This document shows, one piece after another, positions 33,961-43,351 of a stretch of DNA of 64,000 nt. A model generated the notes under the pieces. The model was not told the origin of the DNA. It was given only the letters and a program-made list of their open reading frames with translations, and searched no databases. The translations under genes and the position numbers were made by a program. Position 1 is the first letter of the stretch. Each line of letters starts with the position of its first letter. Where the stretch lies: NCBI GenBank assembly GCA_023421505.1, contig JAEZTJ010000033.1:180020-244019 (forward strand). Reading direction: 5' to 3'. This DNA comes from Bacillota bacterium (GTDB lineage: Bacteria > Bacillota > Clostridia > Lachnospirales > Lachnospiraceae).

Positions 33961-34510
33961 AATATTCCAGGGGTCAATCCATCACCTATCCGGTCGTTGG
34001 AAATCAAGAAATGTTATTCGTTTTTCTGCTTAATATAAGGTATCATGGAATAGAAAAATCATCAATGCTGCTTCGCACCGCTGATGCGGTAAGTCATAGA
34101 CAATTTCTCCATTCCATGATTAGTAGTAATTTAGAAGAATAAAGGTGATTTCCTTATGCCGGAATTCTGATTTCAGAAGACAAGAATATTCAGGTTGCTA
34201 CTTCAAATTTCATTTCTACGACCTTCTCACCAAGACCCCCTAGGCAAAAACGTACTTCATTTTAAATATTCCGGGTTACAATACATCGCCAGTCCGGCCT
34301 CAGGAAATCAAGATTTATTACATCATAATTAGCTCTCAGTAGGATATCTTGGAACAGTCAAATCATGAATGCTGCTTCGCACCGCTGATGCGGCAAGGCA
34401 TTGACAATTTAACTATTCCTAGATAGTAATCAATTAAGCAAAGTTAAGATGATTTCCGTCTAGCCGAAGACTGATTTCCAGTATGCCGGAATGATGATTT
34501 CAATCAACAA
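33961..34510. repeat. Tandem structured repeat, two units about 305 bases apart
   Basis: Unit 1 (about 33961-34200) and unit 2 (about 34268-34510) share blocks in the same order: AATATTCC...GG, CCGG..., GGAAATCAAGA, a 25-base identical block (34065-34089 and 34369-34393) with hairpin CCGC-TGAT-GCGG, GATTTCC, ATGCCGGAAT and CAAGAATATTC. An outer stem around the identical block (TCATGGAAT/ATTCCATGA in unit 1) is largely kept in unit 2, including one compensating base change. Confidence 0.65.
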
Positions 34511-34764
34511 GAATATTCCCATCTCTTTTCCTATTTGATCTATATCCTTATTCTAGTAGTAGTCGATATTTTACTAACCTAGGCTTTCACTCACAAAGGT
34601 TCATATTATACTTGATTTCATTTCGGCACAACAAAAATTTACCTTCATATAAACTTCAGATTCTACTATATTAATAACGTGCCAGGCCATGGCCTTACAC
34701 TTTTACTATAAGATAACTAAGTATTTAAACTCATATGATTTCCACTTACTATAATATAAAAGGA

Positions 34765-34780
34765 TGTTTCACGTGAAACA
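34765..34780. promoter_or_regulatory. parS site 3, inside a longer palindrome
   Basis: Perfect TGTTTCACGTGAAACA. The dyad extends outward on both sides (AATATAAAAGGA ... TCCCTTTATATT) with a single mismatched pair, about 40 bases in total. It could also form the terminator-like stem of a transcript. Confidence 0.93.
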
Positions 34781-34853
34781 TCCCTTTATATTAATATTTA
34801 GTTAATAATAATATATTATATAACATTTGCATCAGATAATAATAATAATATAT

Positions 34854-35504
34854 TTAAAAAATATCTACAAAATTATTTTTAATGGCATATACAGCTGCTT
34901 GTGTTCGATCAGATACATTAATCTTTTTAAAAATATTAGAGACATGATTCTTTACTGTTTTCTCACTTATCGCTAAAGTATAAGCGATTTCTTTATTAAA
35001 CAATCCTTCAGCTATTAATTTTAACACTTCAATCTCTCTTTTTGTAAGTGTATCATCTGCCTCAACATATTTACTCTTTTCCTCTAACTTCATTTTTAAT
35101 AAAGACGTTAATTCCGGCTGAATGAATATTTCACCCTTATTAATACAGTAAATCGCCTTTTTTAATAAAGTCGAGTCTGAGTCTTTTAATACATATCCAT
35201 CTACACCTATTTCTACTGCTTTCACTAGATATTCCACTTCATTGTGAATCGTTAATATTAAAACTTTAATTTTGATTTTTTTCTCTCTGATATATTGAAG
35301 AACTTGAAGGCCATTCATATCAGGCATATTAATGTCAAGTAGTAGAACGTCCGTTCGGTTCTCGTCAAGTAACTCTATACACTTCTTTCCATTATTTGCT
35401 TCTGCTATAACGACTATGTCACCATCTAATTCTAATAATTGTTTTATACCTTCTCTAACCATCGAGTGATCATCCGCTATCATGATATTAATTGGCTTAT
35501 TCAT
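34854..35504 (-). CDS. NarL/LuxR-type response regulator (DegU-like)
   Basis: This 216-residue regulator has a receiver domain (about 1-120: acidic Asp11/Asp12, phospho-acceptor Asp57, Lys in YVLKDSD) and a LuxR-type helix-turn-helix (about 148-213: LTKREIEVLKLIAEGLFNKE, then SEKTVKNHVSNIFKKI). It overlaps the sensor kinase gene by four bases. DegU-like regulators control motility, enzymes or competence in other Firmicutes, but targets here are unknown. The gene ends in an AT-rich region near parS site 3. Confidence 0.88.
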   Translation of the reverse strand: MNKPINIMIADDHSMVREGIKQLLELDGDIVVIAEANNGKKCIELLDENRTDVLLLDINMPDMNGLQVLQYIREKKIKIKVLILTIHNEVEYLVKAVEIGVDGYVLKDSDSTLLKKAIYCINKGEIFIQPELTSLLKMKLEEKSKYVEADDTLTKREIEVLKLIAEGLFNKEIAYTLAISEKTVKNHVSNIFKKINVSDRTQAAVYAIKNNFVDIF

Positions 35505-36604
35505 TTATTTTCTCCTTCGTATATTGATAGTGGTACAGATATTTTAACAATTGTCCCTTTACCTTTAGAAGAATCTATTTCTATAAAGCCTGATAATAGG
35601 GATATTCTTTCCTGCATGATCGACAGACCAAAGCTTGCTGATTGGTCAGAGGAATTGTTTGACTTTACATTTTCCTTATTAAATCCTATACCGTCATCAC
35701 TTACAGTAACATTTAATCTGTTAACTTCGTAGCATATATTGATATGGACTAATGATGCATTAGCATGCTTAATTATATTATTACATGCTTCTTGTATTAT
35801 TCGAAAAACTGTTAGCTTTATCACTGGTAATATTTCTTTAACCTCTTCATTTGAAGTTACCTTAACGTCAATATTATTCGTATTCATTAATTTGTTGGCA
35901 AAACGTTGTACAGTTATTGTCAGTCCAAGATCATCAAGAGTCATTGGTTTTAAATTATATATAATACCTCTCATATCATTTATAATCATTTTTAAGGTAT
36001 TTGACATAGAGTTAAGTTCTAATTTAGCTCTTATCGTATCAATATCTATTAATTTAATACATAATTCAGATTTGTGAACCAGACTAGTTAAATTCTGTAC
36101 TGTACTGTCATGTAAATCTCTTGCTATTCTCTGTCTTTCAATTTCTTGTGCCTCTAGAATACCTAGTCCTTTATCAGTAAGTCTTTGTTTATATTCTTGA
36201 ATCTTATCCGTACAATAATCAGCGAGATTTGAATTTATTGTATCTATATAATCCGCTGAATTCCTTAAACCCTCAATTTTTTGTAATACTTCCCTTTCTT
36301 CTAATTGCAACTGCTCAATGTTGAAATTAATATTATTAAGGTCATTCGATAATGCATTCGAAATATCTGATTTCAAATGAATAGGAGAAAAAATATTTAT
36401 ATTGTGATCTCTTACTCTTTCGATCTCTTTACATTCCAATTCTTTATTCTGAAGTAAGATATTCTGATTTTCTATCTGTAACTTTAATGTGTGTAATTGA
36501 TCCTCTAATTCCAGTATTAAATCTTTTAGAAAAATACTAGCACATTTTCCCTCATCTGTTTTCATCTTTAGTTGGTACTCATAATTAAAATTGTTGTCAC
36601 ACAT
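35501..36604 (-). CDS. Soluble DegS-like sensor histidine kinase
   Basis: This 367-residue kinase has no membrane helix. An N-terminal coiled-coil sensor region (about 25-150) is followed by the HisKA_3 site EIERQRIARDLHDSTVQNL with His165, and by an HATPase domain with IIQEACNNIIKHANAS, DDGIGF and SFGLSIMQERI. The cytoplasmic, coiled-coil architecture matches DegS. It phosphorylates the overlapping DegU-like regulator. The gene is preceded by a 400-base AT-rich gap with a piece of dispersed repeat B, and by an AAAGGATG ribosome site. Confidence 0.87.
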   Translation of the reverse strand: MCDNNFNYEYQLKMKTDEGKCASIFLKDLILELEDQLHTLKLQIENQNILLQNKELECKEIERVRDHNINIFSPIHLKSDISNALSNDLNNINFNIEQLQLEEREVLQKIEGLRNSADYIDTINSNLADYCTDKIQEYKQRLTDKGLGILEAQEIERQRIARDLHDSTVQNLTSLVHKSELCIKLIDIDTIRAKLELNSMSNTLKMIINDMRGIIYNLKPMTLDDLGLTITVQRFANKLMNTNNIDVKVTSNEEVKEILPVIKLTVFRIIQEACNNIIKHANASLVHINICYEVNRLNVTVSDDGIGFNKENVKSNNSSDQSASFGLSIMQERISLLSGFIEIDSSKGKGTIVKISVPLSIYEGENK

Positions 36605-37012
36605 AATTTACATCCTTTCAATGTCCAGGCAACAATATAGAGACAATTTTATGACTAATTATATATAGTATGACTTAATGACATTATTAATTTAATTTTA
36701 CATATTTAATAAATTAACTACCTCATATATGTTATACTAGTACCTTATTAAATAATTACCATACGCTAGTATAACATGTCTGTCTTTATAATTAGTTTTC
36801 TATATTATAACATTTGTATTAAAATTACTAATAATAATCGCAGCTTGTACTTATTTTCATTCTCCTTGTATATAGTGTTCAGTATTCATTTCTTTTGTAC
36901 CATAATTTTAATAAAAATATATAAATAACATAATTATATAATATCATATAACAAAATCCGATATTTTAAAAGCATTTTTTATGTATTTCCCTATATATAG
37001 TAAATATTTACT
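36605..37012. other. AT-rich gap with a partial repeat
   Basis: No gene. At 36769-36803 ATAACATGTCTGTC...AATTAGTTT matches repeat family B at 33145-33175. The rest is featureless AT-rich sequence. Confidence 0.4.
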
Positions 37013-37489
37013 CTATTTTTTGCACGATGTATTTACATTATTTATATAAATTACCATTTTATATAATGAATTGTCACTATTTTCAGAATTATCCTTCAGG
37101 AACGTAAAACCAATCGATTTAAAAAAATCTAGTAATTCTAATGGAGAATTTACTTGCACTTTATTGATTCCTGCTGTGAAAGCTTTGTTAATCAACATTC
37201 TCACTGCAAGATCACCATATTTCATATTTCTGTACTCCTTAATAACTGCAATATGGCTTATTTCACATGTTTCCCCATCAAATATAATTCTACCAGTCGC
37301 TACTGCAATTCTATTTATAGTATCACTTACAGAATTTTGCTCATATATTAACACATGAATTGCTTCATTATCAGTAGAATCAAATTCATCTTCTTCAGGT
37401 ATATTCTGTTCTTCTACAAAAACTTTTCGTCTAATACTATAAACTTCTTTCAGATCATCACCGTATGTTAATAATTTACCCTGTATCAA
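37013..37489 (-). CDS. GNAT-family N-acetyltransferase
   Basis: This 158-residue protein has the GNAT layout: YSIRRKVFVEEQNIPEEDEFD at the N-terminus (ElaA/YjcF-type), IAVATGRI, and the acetyl-CoA loop IAVIKEYRNMKYGDLAVRMLINKAF. The loop carries RNMKYG in place of the usual R/Q-G-x-G-x-G/A (two glycines replaced), so acetyl-CoA binding may be altered. The substrate is not predictable. It stands alone between AT-rich gaps on the strand of its neighbours. Confidence 0.75.
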   Translation of the reverse strand: MIQGKLLTYGDDLKEVYSIRRKVFVEEQNIPEEDEFDSTDNEAIHVLIYEQNSVSDTINRIAVATGRIIFDGETCEISHIAVIKEYRNMKYGDLAVRMLINKAFTAGINKVQVNSPLELLDFFKSIGFTFLKDNSENSDNSLYKMVIYINNVNTSCKK

Positions 37490-37985
37490 AACTAATATCT
37501 CCTTTCAAAAAAATATGCTTTAGGATTTGACTTTCAAAAGCTCTTTGAATATCTTAACTTTAACAATTTGTATTTCGTATTTCATTCTTGCATAATTTCG
37601 TTTGAATAAATATTAATCTGCATTGCGATTTTAAAGATATCTTGCACTATTAGTAAAATATAATTCTATATTTTTCGATAATAACAAAAAAATAAACTTA
37701 ATTCATTAACAAAATAAATCATATAATGGAACAAAGGCTCTAAACAATAGAGCCCCAAGTATCCAACAAATTTTATAGGAATTATTAAGCAATGCTTTAA
37801 TCATAATGTTATAGATAAGGCATGTGTGAAAAAATTATCATAATAATCGATGTCCTCTATAAACAAATTAAATAAGAAAATAACATTCTTCTGTAAATTA
37901 TTAATGAAATTCTTTTATAAAAGATACTGTCGTTATTATTGCAAATTACATTGGATATTTAATCTTACTATAAAGTACAAAACAA
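37490..37985. other. AT-rich intergenic stretch with one terminator-like hairpin
   Basis: No gene seen. GGCTC (37736-37740) and GAGCC (37750-37754) form a hairpin that on the minus strand reads GGGGCTC ... GAGCC followed by TTTGTT, placed to end the rsmG transcript. Confidence 0.4.
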
Positions 37986-38714
37986 TTACAATGGTTCTTT
38001 TGTAGGTTTTCCTGCACTTCTTGGATACAATTTTGAGGTATTACTATATTTCTTCAAGCATACCAACATCCTTTCAATGTCTGTACCTGGTAATTGAAAC
38101 TCTATAATATTGTCCACTTTAGCACCTAGTAATTGAAACGCGTGACTTGATTCTTGTAACTCTTCTTCAATACTTCCCGATTTATATGAAATAAAATATC
38201 CATCTTTTTTTACAAAAGGAAGGCAATATTCAGACAATGAGGATAACTTTGCAACAGCACGTGATACACAAAGATCAAATTGTTCGCGATATATTTTATC
38301 TCTGCCATAATCCTCTGCTCTACCATGTCTAGCAAATACTTTGTCTAATTGTAGCTTTTCTATAACCTCATCTAAAAATAGGATTCTTTTATTTAAAGAA
38401 TCTAACAAAAGCATATCTAATTCCGGAAATGCTATTTTTAACGGTATTCCAGGAAATCCAGCTCCTGTACCCAAATCGATTATCTTCTCACAACTTAATT
38501 GACTTACTTTAGATATAGAAAGGCTATCAATAAAATGTTTAATAACAACATCTCTAAATTCAGTAATTGCTGTTAAATTCATTACGTTATTGCGTTCTAT
38601 TAACAATTCATAGTAATCAACAAATTGCTGCTTTTGATGATTACTTAAATCTATTTTTAAATCTGTCAGACCTTTTTCAAATAAATAAAAGTCGGAATAT
38701 TCATAATATAGCAT
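37986..38714 (-). CDS. rsmG: 16S rRNA (guanine-527-N7)-methyltransferase
   Basis: This 242-residue SAM enzyme methylates G527 in 16S rRNA. Motifs include NVMNLTAITEFRDVVIKHFIDSL, the SAM-binding KIIDLGTGAGFPGIPLKIAFP and the RAVAKLSSL catalytic segment. It is slightly longer at the N-terminus than usual (a short Tyr-rich start MLYYEYSDFY), which may be the result of a start choice; the only good ribosome site (GGAAGG) supports the listed start. It follows mnmG, as is standard near oriC. Confidence 0.94.
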   Translation of the reverse strand: MLYYEYSDFYLFEKGLTDLKIDLSNHQKQQFVDYYELLIERNNVMNLTAITEFRDVVIKHFIDSLSISKVSQLSCEKIIDLGTGAGFPGIPLKIAFPELDMLLLDSLNKRILFLDEVIEKLQLDKVFARHGRAEDYGRDKIYREQFDLCVSRAVAKLSSLSEYCLPFVKKDGYFISYKSGSIEEELQESSHAFQLLGAKVDNIIEFQLPGTDIERMLVCLKKYSNTSKLYPRSAGKPTKEPL

Positions 38715-38797
38715 ATATTATTTAACCCTTCCAATAGTACATATTATAATTAAGTAGTTTATTCTCATTATTTTTTAACTACTTGGTTATAATATTT

Positions 38798-40693
38798 CTA
38801 TTTATCATAATTTCTTTCTATATTATACTGTGAGAGATATACTAGTAAAACAGAAACATCGGCAGGAGATACACCTGATATTCTTGATGCTTGTCCTATT
38901 GATACAGGTTGAAATTGAATTAATTTTTGTCTGGCTTCAATTCTAAGGCTTGGTATAGTCATATAATCAATATTCTCCGGTATCTTCTTATTTTCAAGCT
39001 TTCGAAATTGCTCTACTTGTCTTAGCTGTCTACTAATATAACCATTATATTTAATATTAATGTTAACCTGTTCAATAACATCCTCAGGTAATTTTTCTCT
39101 TTCTTTATCAATTATCTCTAGCAATTCATAATTCAATTCTGGTCTTCTTATTAATTCTGCAAGAGTTGCAGCTGTATTAAGTTCTGAACTGTTATTCTCT
39201 CTTAACAGCTCTTGAACCTCTTTACTTGCACCTATATTTGTTTTTTCTAATCTTTCTATTTCTTTATTAATAATTTTTTCTTTTAATAGTACCTTCTTAT
39301 ATCGCTCTTCACCAATCAACCCAACCTCATAGCCTCTCTTAGTTAATCGAATATCAGCATTATCCTGTCTTAGAAGTAATCTGTATTCCGCTCTCGAGGT
39401 CATCATTCGATAAGGTTCATGTGTCTCCTTAGTAACCAGATCATCAATTAATACGCCTATATATGCCTCTGAACGATCGAGTATTAATGGTTCTTTTTCC
39501 AGAATTTTTCTTGCAGCATTAATACCGGCAACTAAACCTTGAGCAGCTGCTTCTTCATAGCCAGAACTTCCATTAAATTGTCCTCCAGCAAATAAACCAT
39601 CCACTTTTTTAAATTCTAAAGATGGTTTTAATTGCATTGGGTTAATACAATCATATTCTATGGCATAAGCGTTTCTCACTATTTTAGCATTCTCAAGACC
39701 TGGTACTGATCGATACATTTCAAATTGTACATCCTCAGGCATTGAACTCGACATGCCAGCTATATACATCTCATTTGTATAAAGTCCTTCTGGCTCGATA
39801 AAAACCTGATGTCTATCCTTATCTGCAAATTTTACAACTTTATCCTCTATAGACGGACAGTATCTTGGACCTGTTCCTTTAATATCGCCCGAATAAAGCG
39901 GAGAACGGTTTATATTTTGACGTATTATTTCATGAGTTTTCTCTGAAGTATAGGTTAACCAGCATGAGATTTGTTCCTTAATTAACTCTTCCGGATTAGT
40001 AGAAAAGGAAAAAGGAACTACTTTTTCGTCACCGAACTGCTCCTCCATTTTTGAAAAATCTATTGATCTTTTATCAATTCTAGCTGGTGTTCCAGTTTTA
40101 AAACGATAAATTTCAATTCCTAGCGCTCTTAATGAATCAGTTAAATGTGTTGCTGCTTGTAATCCATTTGGACCTGTTTTATTTACTACATCTCCATAGA
40201 TACATCTCGCATTTAAATAAGTTCCTGTACATAATACAACTGCTCTACATGGGTAAATTGCTCCTGAAAAAGTCTTGACTCCAGTGATCTTATTCGCTTC
40301 AGTCAAAATTTGAGTAACCTCAGCCTGCTTTATCGTCAAATTCGGCGTGCATTCCAAAACCTTTCTCATTGCCTTAGAATATTCCTGCTTATCAGCCTGC
40401 GCTCGTAATGAGTGGACGGCTGGCCCCTTTGATACATTCAACATTTTAGATTGTATATAGGTTTTATCTATATTTTTACCCATTTCCCCGCCAAGTGCAT
40501 CTATTTCTCTAACTAAATGACCTTTAGAGGTTCCCCCTACATTTGGGTTGCAAGGCATCATTGCTATGCTATCTACACTTACTGTAAATATAAGTGTATT
40601 TAATGATAATCTCGCTGAAGCTAACGCTGCTTCACATCCAGCATGACCCGCACCCACAACTACTACGTCATAGCTTTCATAAATATATGACAT
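38798..40693 (-). CDS. mnmG: tRNA uridine-5-carboxymethylaminomethyl modification enzyme
   Basis: This 631-residue FAD protein forms the wobble cmnm5U modification together with MnmE. It shows the FAD site [20 protein letters not shown], the family signature [36 protein letters not shown], and the C-terminal helical MnmE-binding domain. The start at 40693 ([10 protein letters not shown]) is set by GGAGGAAATT; the track-length version four codons longer begins within that site. It is downstream of mnmE. Confidence 0.96.
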   Translation of the reverse strand: MSYIYESYDVVVVGAGHAGCEAALASARLSLNTLIFTVSVDSIAMMPCNPNVGGTSKGHLVREIDALGGEMGKNIDKTYIQSKMLNVSKGPAVHSLRAQADKQEYSKAMRKVLECTPNLTIKQAEVTQILTEANKITGVKTFSGAIYPCRAVVLCTGTYLNARCIYGDVVNKTGPNGLQAATHLTDSLRALGIEIYRFKTGTPARIDKRSIDFSKMEEQFGDEKVVPFSFSTNPEELIKEQISCWLTYTSEKTHEIIRQNINRSPLYSGDIKGTGPRYCPSIEDKVVKFADKDRHQVFIEPEGLYTNEMYIAGMSSSMPEDVQFEMYRSVPGLENAKIVRNAYAIEYDCINPMQLKPSLEFKKVDGLFAGGQFNGSSGYEEAAAQGLVAGINAARKILEKEPLILDRSEAYIGVLIDDLVTKETHEPYRMMTSRAEYRLLLRQDNADIRLTKRGYEVGLIGEERYKKVLLKEKIINKEIERLEKTNIGASKEVQELLRENNSSELNTAATLAELIRRPELNYELLEIIDKEREKLPEDVIEQVNINIKYNGYISRQLRQVEQFRKLENKKIPENIDYMTIPSLRIEARQKLIQFQPVSIGQASRISGVSPADVSVLLVYLSQYNIERNYDK

Positions 40694-40806
40694 AATTTCC
40701 TCCATTCTACCGCATAAAGCGAAATACTTATAAATACCCCTATATTAATAGAATACTTCAGGATATCATCTAATTCTTTTATCCCATACGTATTAAGATA
40801 TAATAT

Positions 40807-42183
40807 TTACTTGCCCATACAAAATTCTTTAAATATCATATTTACTAAGTCCTCTTCAACATTCTCACCAATGATTCTTCCAAGAACCTCATAAGCATTC
40901 ATAAGATCAATTGTATAAAAATCCTCCGGCATATCATTCTCTATGCTGTTTATTACCATCTCTAAACTTTCGTATGCTTCATTAAAAGCTTCTCTGTGCC
41001 TTTCATTTGTGATATAAATATCCTCATTTAATTTTATATCTCCGTCGAAGAACATTTCTTTTACGGTATTTGAAAGATCATCGATACCAGTACCTTCTTT
41101 AACTGATATCTGAATAATTGGATGACTTGCTTTTTTTCTTAAATCTTCTATCGATATTTTAGGTAATAAATCAGACTTATTTAATAATAATACCGCCTTT
41201 TTTTCTTGAATAAGCTCTAATATTGCATCGTCATTTTTATCTAAGTTCATTGACGAATCAAGTACATATAATATCAAATCTGCATCTGATGCAATTTTTA
41301 GTGCTTTATCGACACCTATTTTTTCTATAATATCTTGTGTATCACGAATACCAGCAGTATCGATAATTCTTAGCATAATTCCATCTAAGTTTATTGTATC
41401 TTCAAGGATATCTCTAGTTGTACCTGCAATATCTGTTACAATTGCTCGTTCTTCACCAACTAGAACATTCATCAGACTTGATTTTCCTGCATTAGGCTTA
41501 CCAACAATAACTGTACGAATTCCTTCTTTAATGATCTTACCATTCTTAGATTTTCTAATTAATTGTTGTATTATCTCATTCTCTTTCGCAATATTATTCT
41601 TGAGAATAGAATTAAAACCCTCTAAGCTGATATGCTCTGGATCATCAAGAGCTGCTTCTATATATGCTATATCTCTTAGAATCATTTCTCGTATTTTTTT
41701 TACTAATTCATATTCTTTCCCTTGCAATTGATTAAGCGAATTTTTTAAAGAAAGCTCATTATTGGCATGTATGATATCACATACTGCCTCAGCCTGTGAT
41801 AAATCAATCCTACCATTTAAAAATGCTCTTTTCGTAAATTCTCCTGGATCTGCTAATCTAGCTCCATATTTTAAAACTGTCTCAAGAATTTTTTTTGTAA
41901 CAACTATTCCTCCATGACAATTTATTTCGACACTATCTTCCCTTGTATAGGTTAACGGTGCCTTCATAATTATAACCATAACTTCATCAATAATTTGATT
42001 TTTTTCTACTATATAACCATAATGAATGGTATGGCTGTTTTCCTCGGATAATATTTTTCTCCCTAATTTTGATTTATATATTTTATCAATAATATTGAAA
42101 GACGCATCACCGCTTATTCTGATAATACTTATTCCTGCATTACCTATGGCTGTTGCTATTGCTGCTATTGTATCAGTCTTCAT
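40807..42183 (-). CDS. mnmE: tRNA modification GTPase
   Basis: This 458-residue protein has an N-terminal tetrahydrofolate-binding domain (about 1-118), a helical domain, and an inserted G domain (about 220-375) with GKPNAGKSS, DIAGTTRD, DTAGIRDT and NKSD. The C-terminal FCMGK keeps the catalytic-region Cys. It dimerises with MnmG. GGAGGT precedes the ATG. It is separated from jag by a terminator at 42436-42472 and a 311-base gap, so it likely has its own promoter. Confidence 0.96.
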   Translation of the reverse strand: MKTDTIAAIATAIGNAGISIIRISGDASFNIIDKIYKSKLGRKILSEENSHTIHYGYIVEKNQIIDEVMVIIMKAPLTYTREDSVEINCHGGIVVTKKILETVLKYGARLADPGEFTKRAFLNGRIDLSQAEAVCDIIHANNELSLKNSLNQLQGKEYELVKKIREMILRDIAYIEAALDDPEHISLEGFNSILKNNIAKENEIIQQLIRKSKNGKIIKEGIRTVIVGKPNAGKSSLMNVLVGEERAIVTDIAGTTRDILEDTINLDGIMLRIIDTAGIRDTQDIIEKIGVDKALKIASDADLILYVLDSSMNLDKNDDAILELIQEKKAVLLLNKSDLLPKISIEDLRKKASHPIIQISVKEGTGIDDLSNTVKEMFFDGDIKLNEDIYITNERHREAFNEAYESLEMVINSIENDMPEDFYTIDLMNAYEVLGRIIGENVEEDLVNMIFKEFCMGK

Positions 42184-42435
42184 CCCATACCTCCTTATTT
42201 TTATGATTGTAGTAGAAATTCATGAAATTATTATAATGCAAATATTTTATTCACGACATAAACTTTTACTATGTGGAAGTTTAGTTCTAATCAGTATTGA
42301 AGTAAAGAAATAATATTGTTTATTTAAACATAGCTTCACTCTTAACTATATCATTATAATGAAAAAGAATCTATATATCATGTAATATACTATTTATATA
42401 TTGCTAAACATAATAATAACAATTTTACAAGAATA

Positions 42436-42472
42436 AGGTGCCTTAAAGTATGCTTCTACCTTTAAGACACCT
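42436..42472 (-). terminator. Terminator after jag
   Basis: Arms AGGTGCCTTAAAG and CTTTAAGACACCT with one mismatch; on the minus strand it closes the rnpA-yidD-yidC-jag transcript just after the jag stop codon. The rest of the 311-base gap before mnmE (42184-42435) shows no gene. Confidence 0.7.
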
Positions 42473-42494
42473 CTTTATCAATATAAACAATGCT

Positions 42495-43334
42495 TTAAAC
42501 AGTTTCTACAGATTGCTCTTTCTTTATTTTACTTTCCTTATATTTTTCATAATCCTTCTTATAATCAGTACTGTAATTCTTGTTGTATCCACTCTTACTT
42601 GTATTATAAGGTTTCTTATAATTTTTGTTCGTTGCCTCGCTATTACTTCTGTTATAATCCTTTTTATAACCGTTTGCCTGCTTGTTGCTTTGATACTTTG
42701 TATCCTTTAAGCTTTTCTTAATATTAATTACAACTTTTCTATAAGGTTCTTCTCCTTCAGAATAAGTCTCCACATACTTATCATTCTGAAGAGCAGAATG
42801 TATAATTCTTCTTTCATAAGGATTCATAGGCTCTAAGGATACAGGCTTTCTTGTTCTCTTTACTTTAAAAGCAATATTCTTTGCAAGATTCTCTAAGGTT
42901 TCTTTTCTTCTTGCTCGATAATTTTCAGTATCCAATTTAACTTTAATATAATTCTCACTATTCTTATTTATTACAAGACTTACAAGATATTGTAAAGAAT
43001 CAAGAGTTTGTCCTCTTTTACCGATCAGTACTCCCATCTCATCTCCATCAATATTAATATCTACTGACGAATTTTCTTGATCATAAATAACTTCTATCGC
43101 AGCCGTAATACCCATTGCACCGAAAACATCATTAAGAAACTTCTTAGCTGAATACTCTGTACTCATTTTTATTCTTGCTCTGATTTTAGCCGGTTTGCCA
43201 AACATTCCTAAAAAACCGCTCGTTTCTTTCTCTATCACTTCATATTCTATATTATCTATTGTAGTACCTAATTCAAGCATAGCATTCGTTAAAGCTTCAT
43301 CAACTGTTTTGGAAATTATTTCCTTCCATTCCAT
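42495..43334 (-). CDS. jag: RNA-binding protein Jag (KhpB, SpoIIIJ-associated)
   Basis: This 279-residue protein has a Jag N-terminal domain (about 1-50), a KH domain (about 85-150: GVLIGKRGQTLDSLQYLVSLV) and an R3H domain (about 155-215: MNPYERRIIHSALQ). An unusual C-terminal tail of about 65 residues is very rich in Asn, Lys and Tyr. KhpB binds RNA with KhpA and affects cell division or envelope growth. The start (MEWKEII) follows GGGGAT; an upstream ATG is three codons away. It lies directly after yidC. Confidence 0.92.
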   Translation of the reverse strand: MEWKEIISKTVDEALTNAMLELGTTIDNIEYEVIEKETSGFLGMFGKPAKIRARIKMSTEYSAKKFLNDVFGAMGITAAIEVIYDQENSSVDINIDGDEMGVLIGKRGQTLDSLQYLVSLVINKNSENYIKVKLDTENYRARRKETLENLAKNIAFKVKRTRKPVSLEPMNPYERRIIHSALQNDKYVETYSEGEEPYRKVVINIKKSLKDTKYQSNKQANGYKKDYNRSNSEATNKNYKKPYNTSKSGYNKNYSTDYKKDYEKYKESKIKKEQSVETV

Positions 43335-43351
43335 GAAAACCATCCCCCTTA

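Noticed and set aside
33948..34142. 64-codon plus-strand open frame within the first unit of the tandem repeat
   Set aside because: No ribosome site, the corresponding frame is broken in the second unit, and conservation follows the stem rather than codons.
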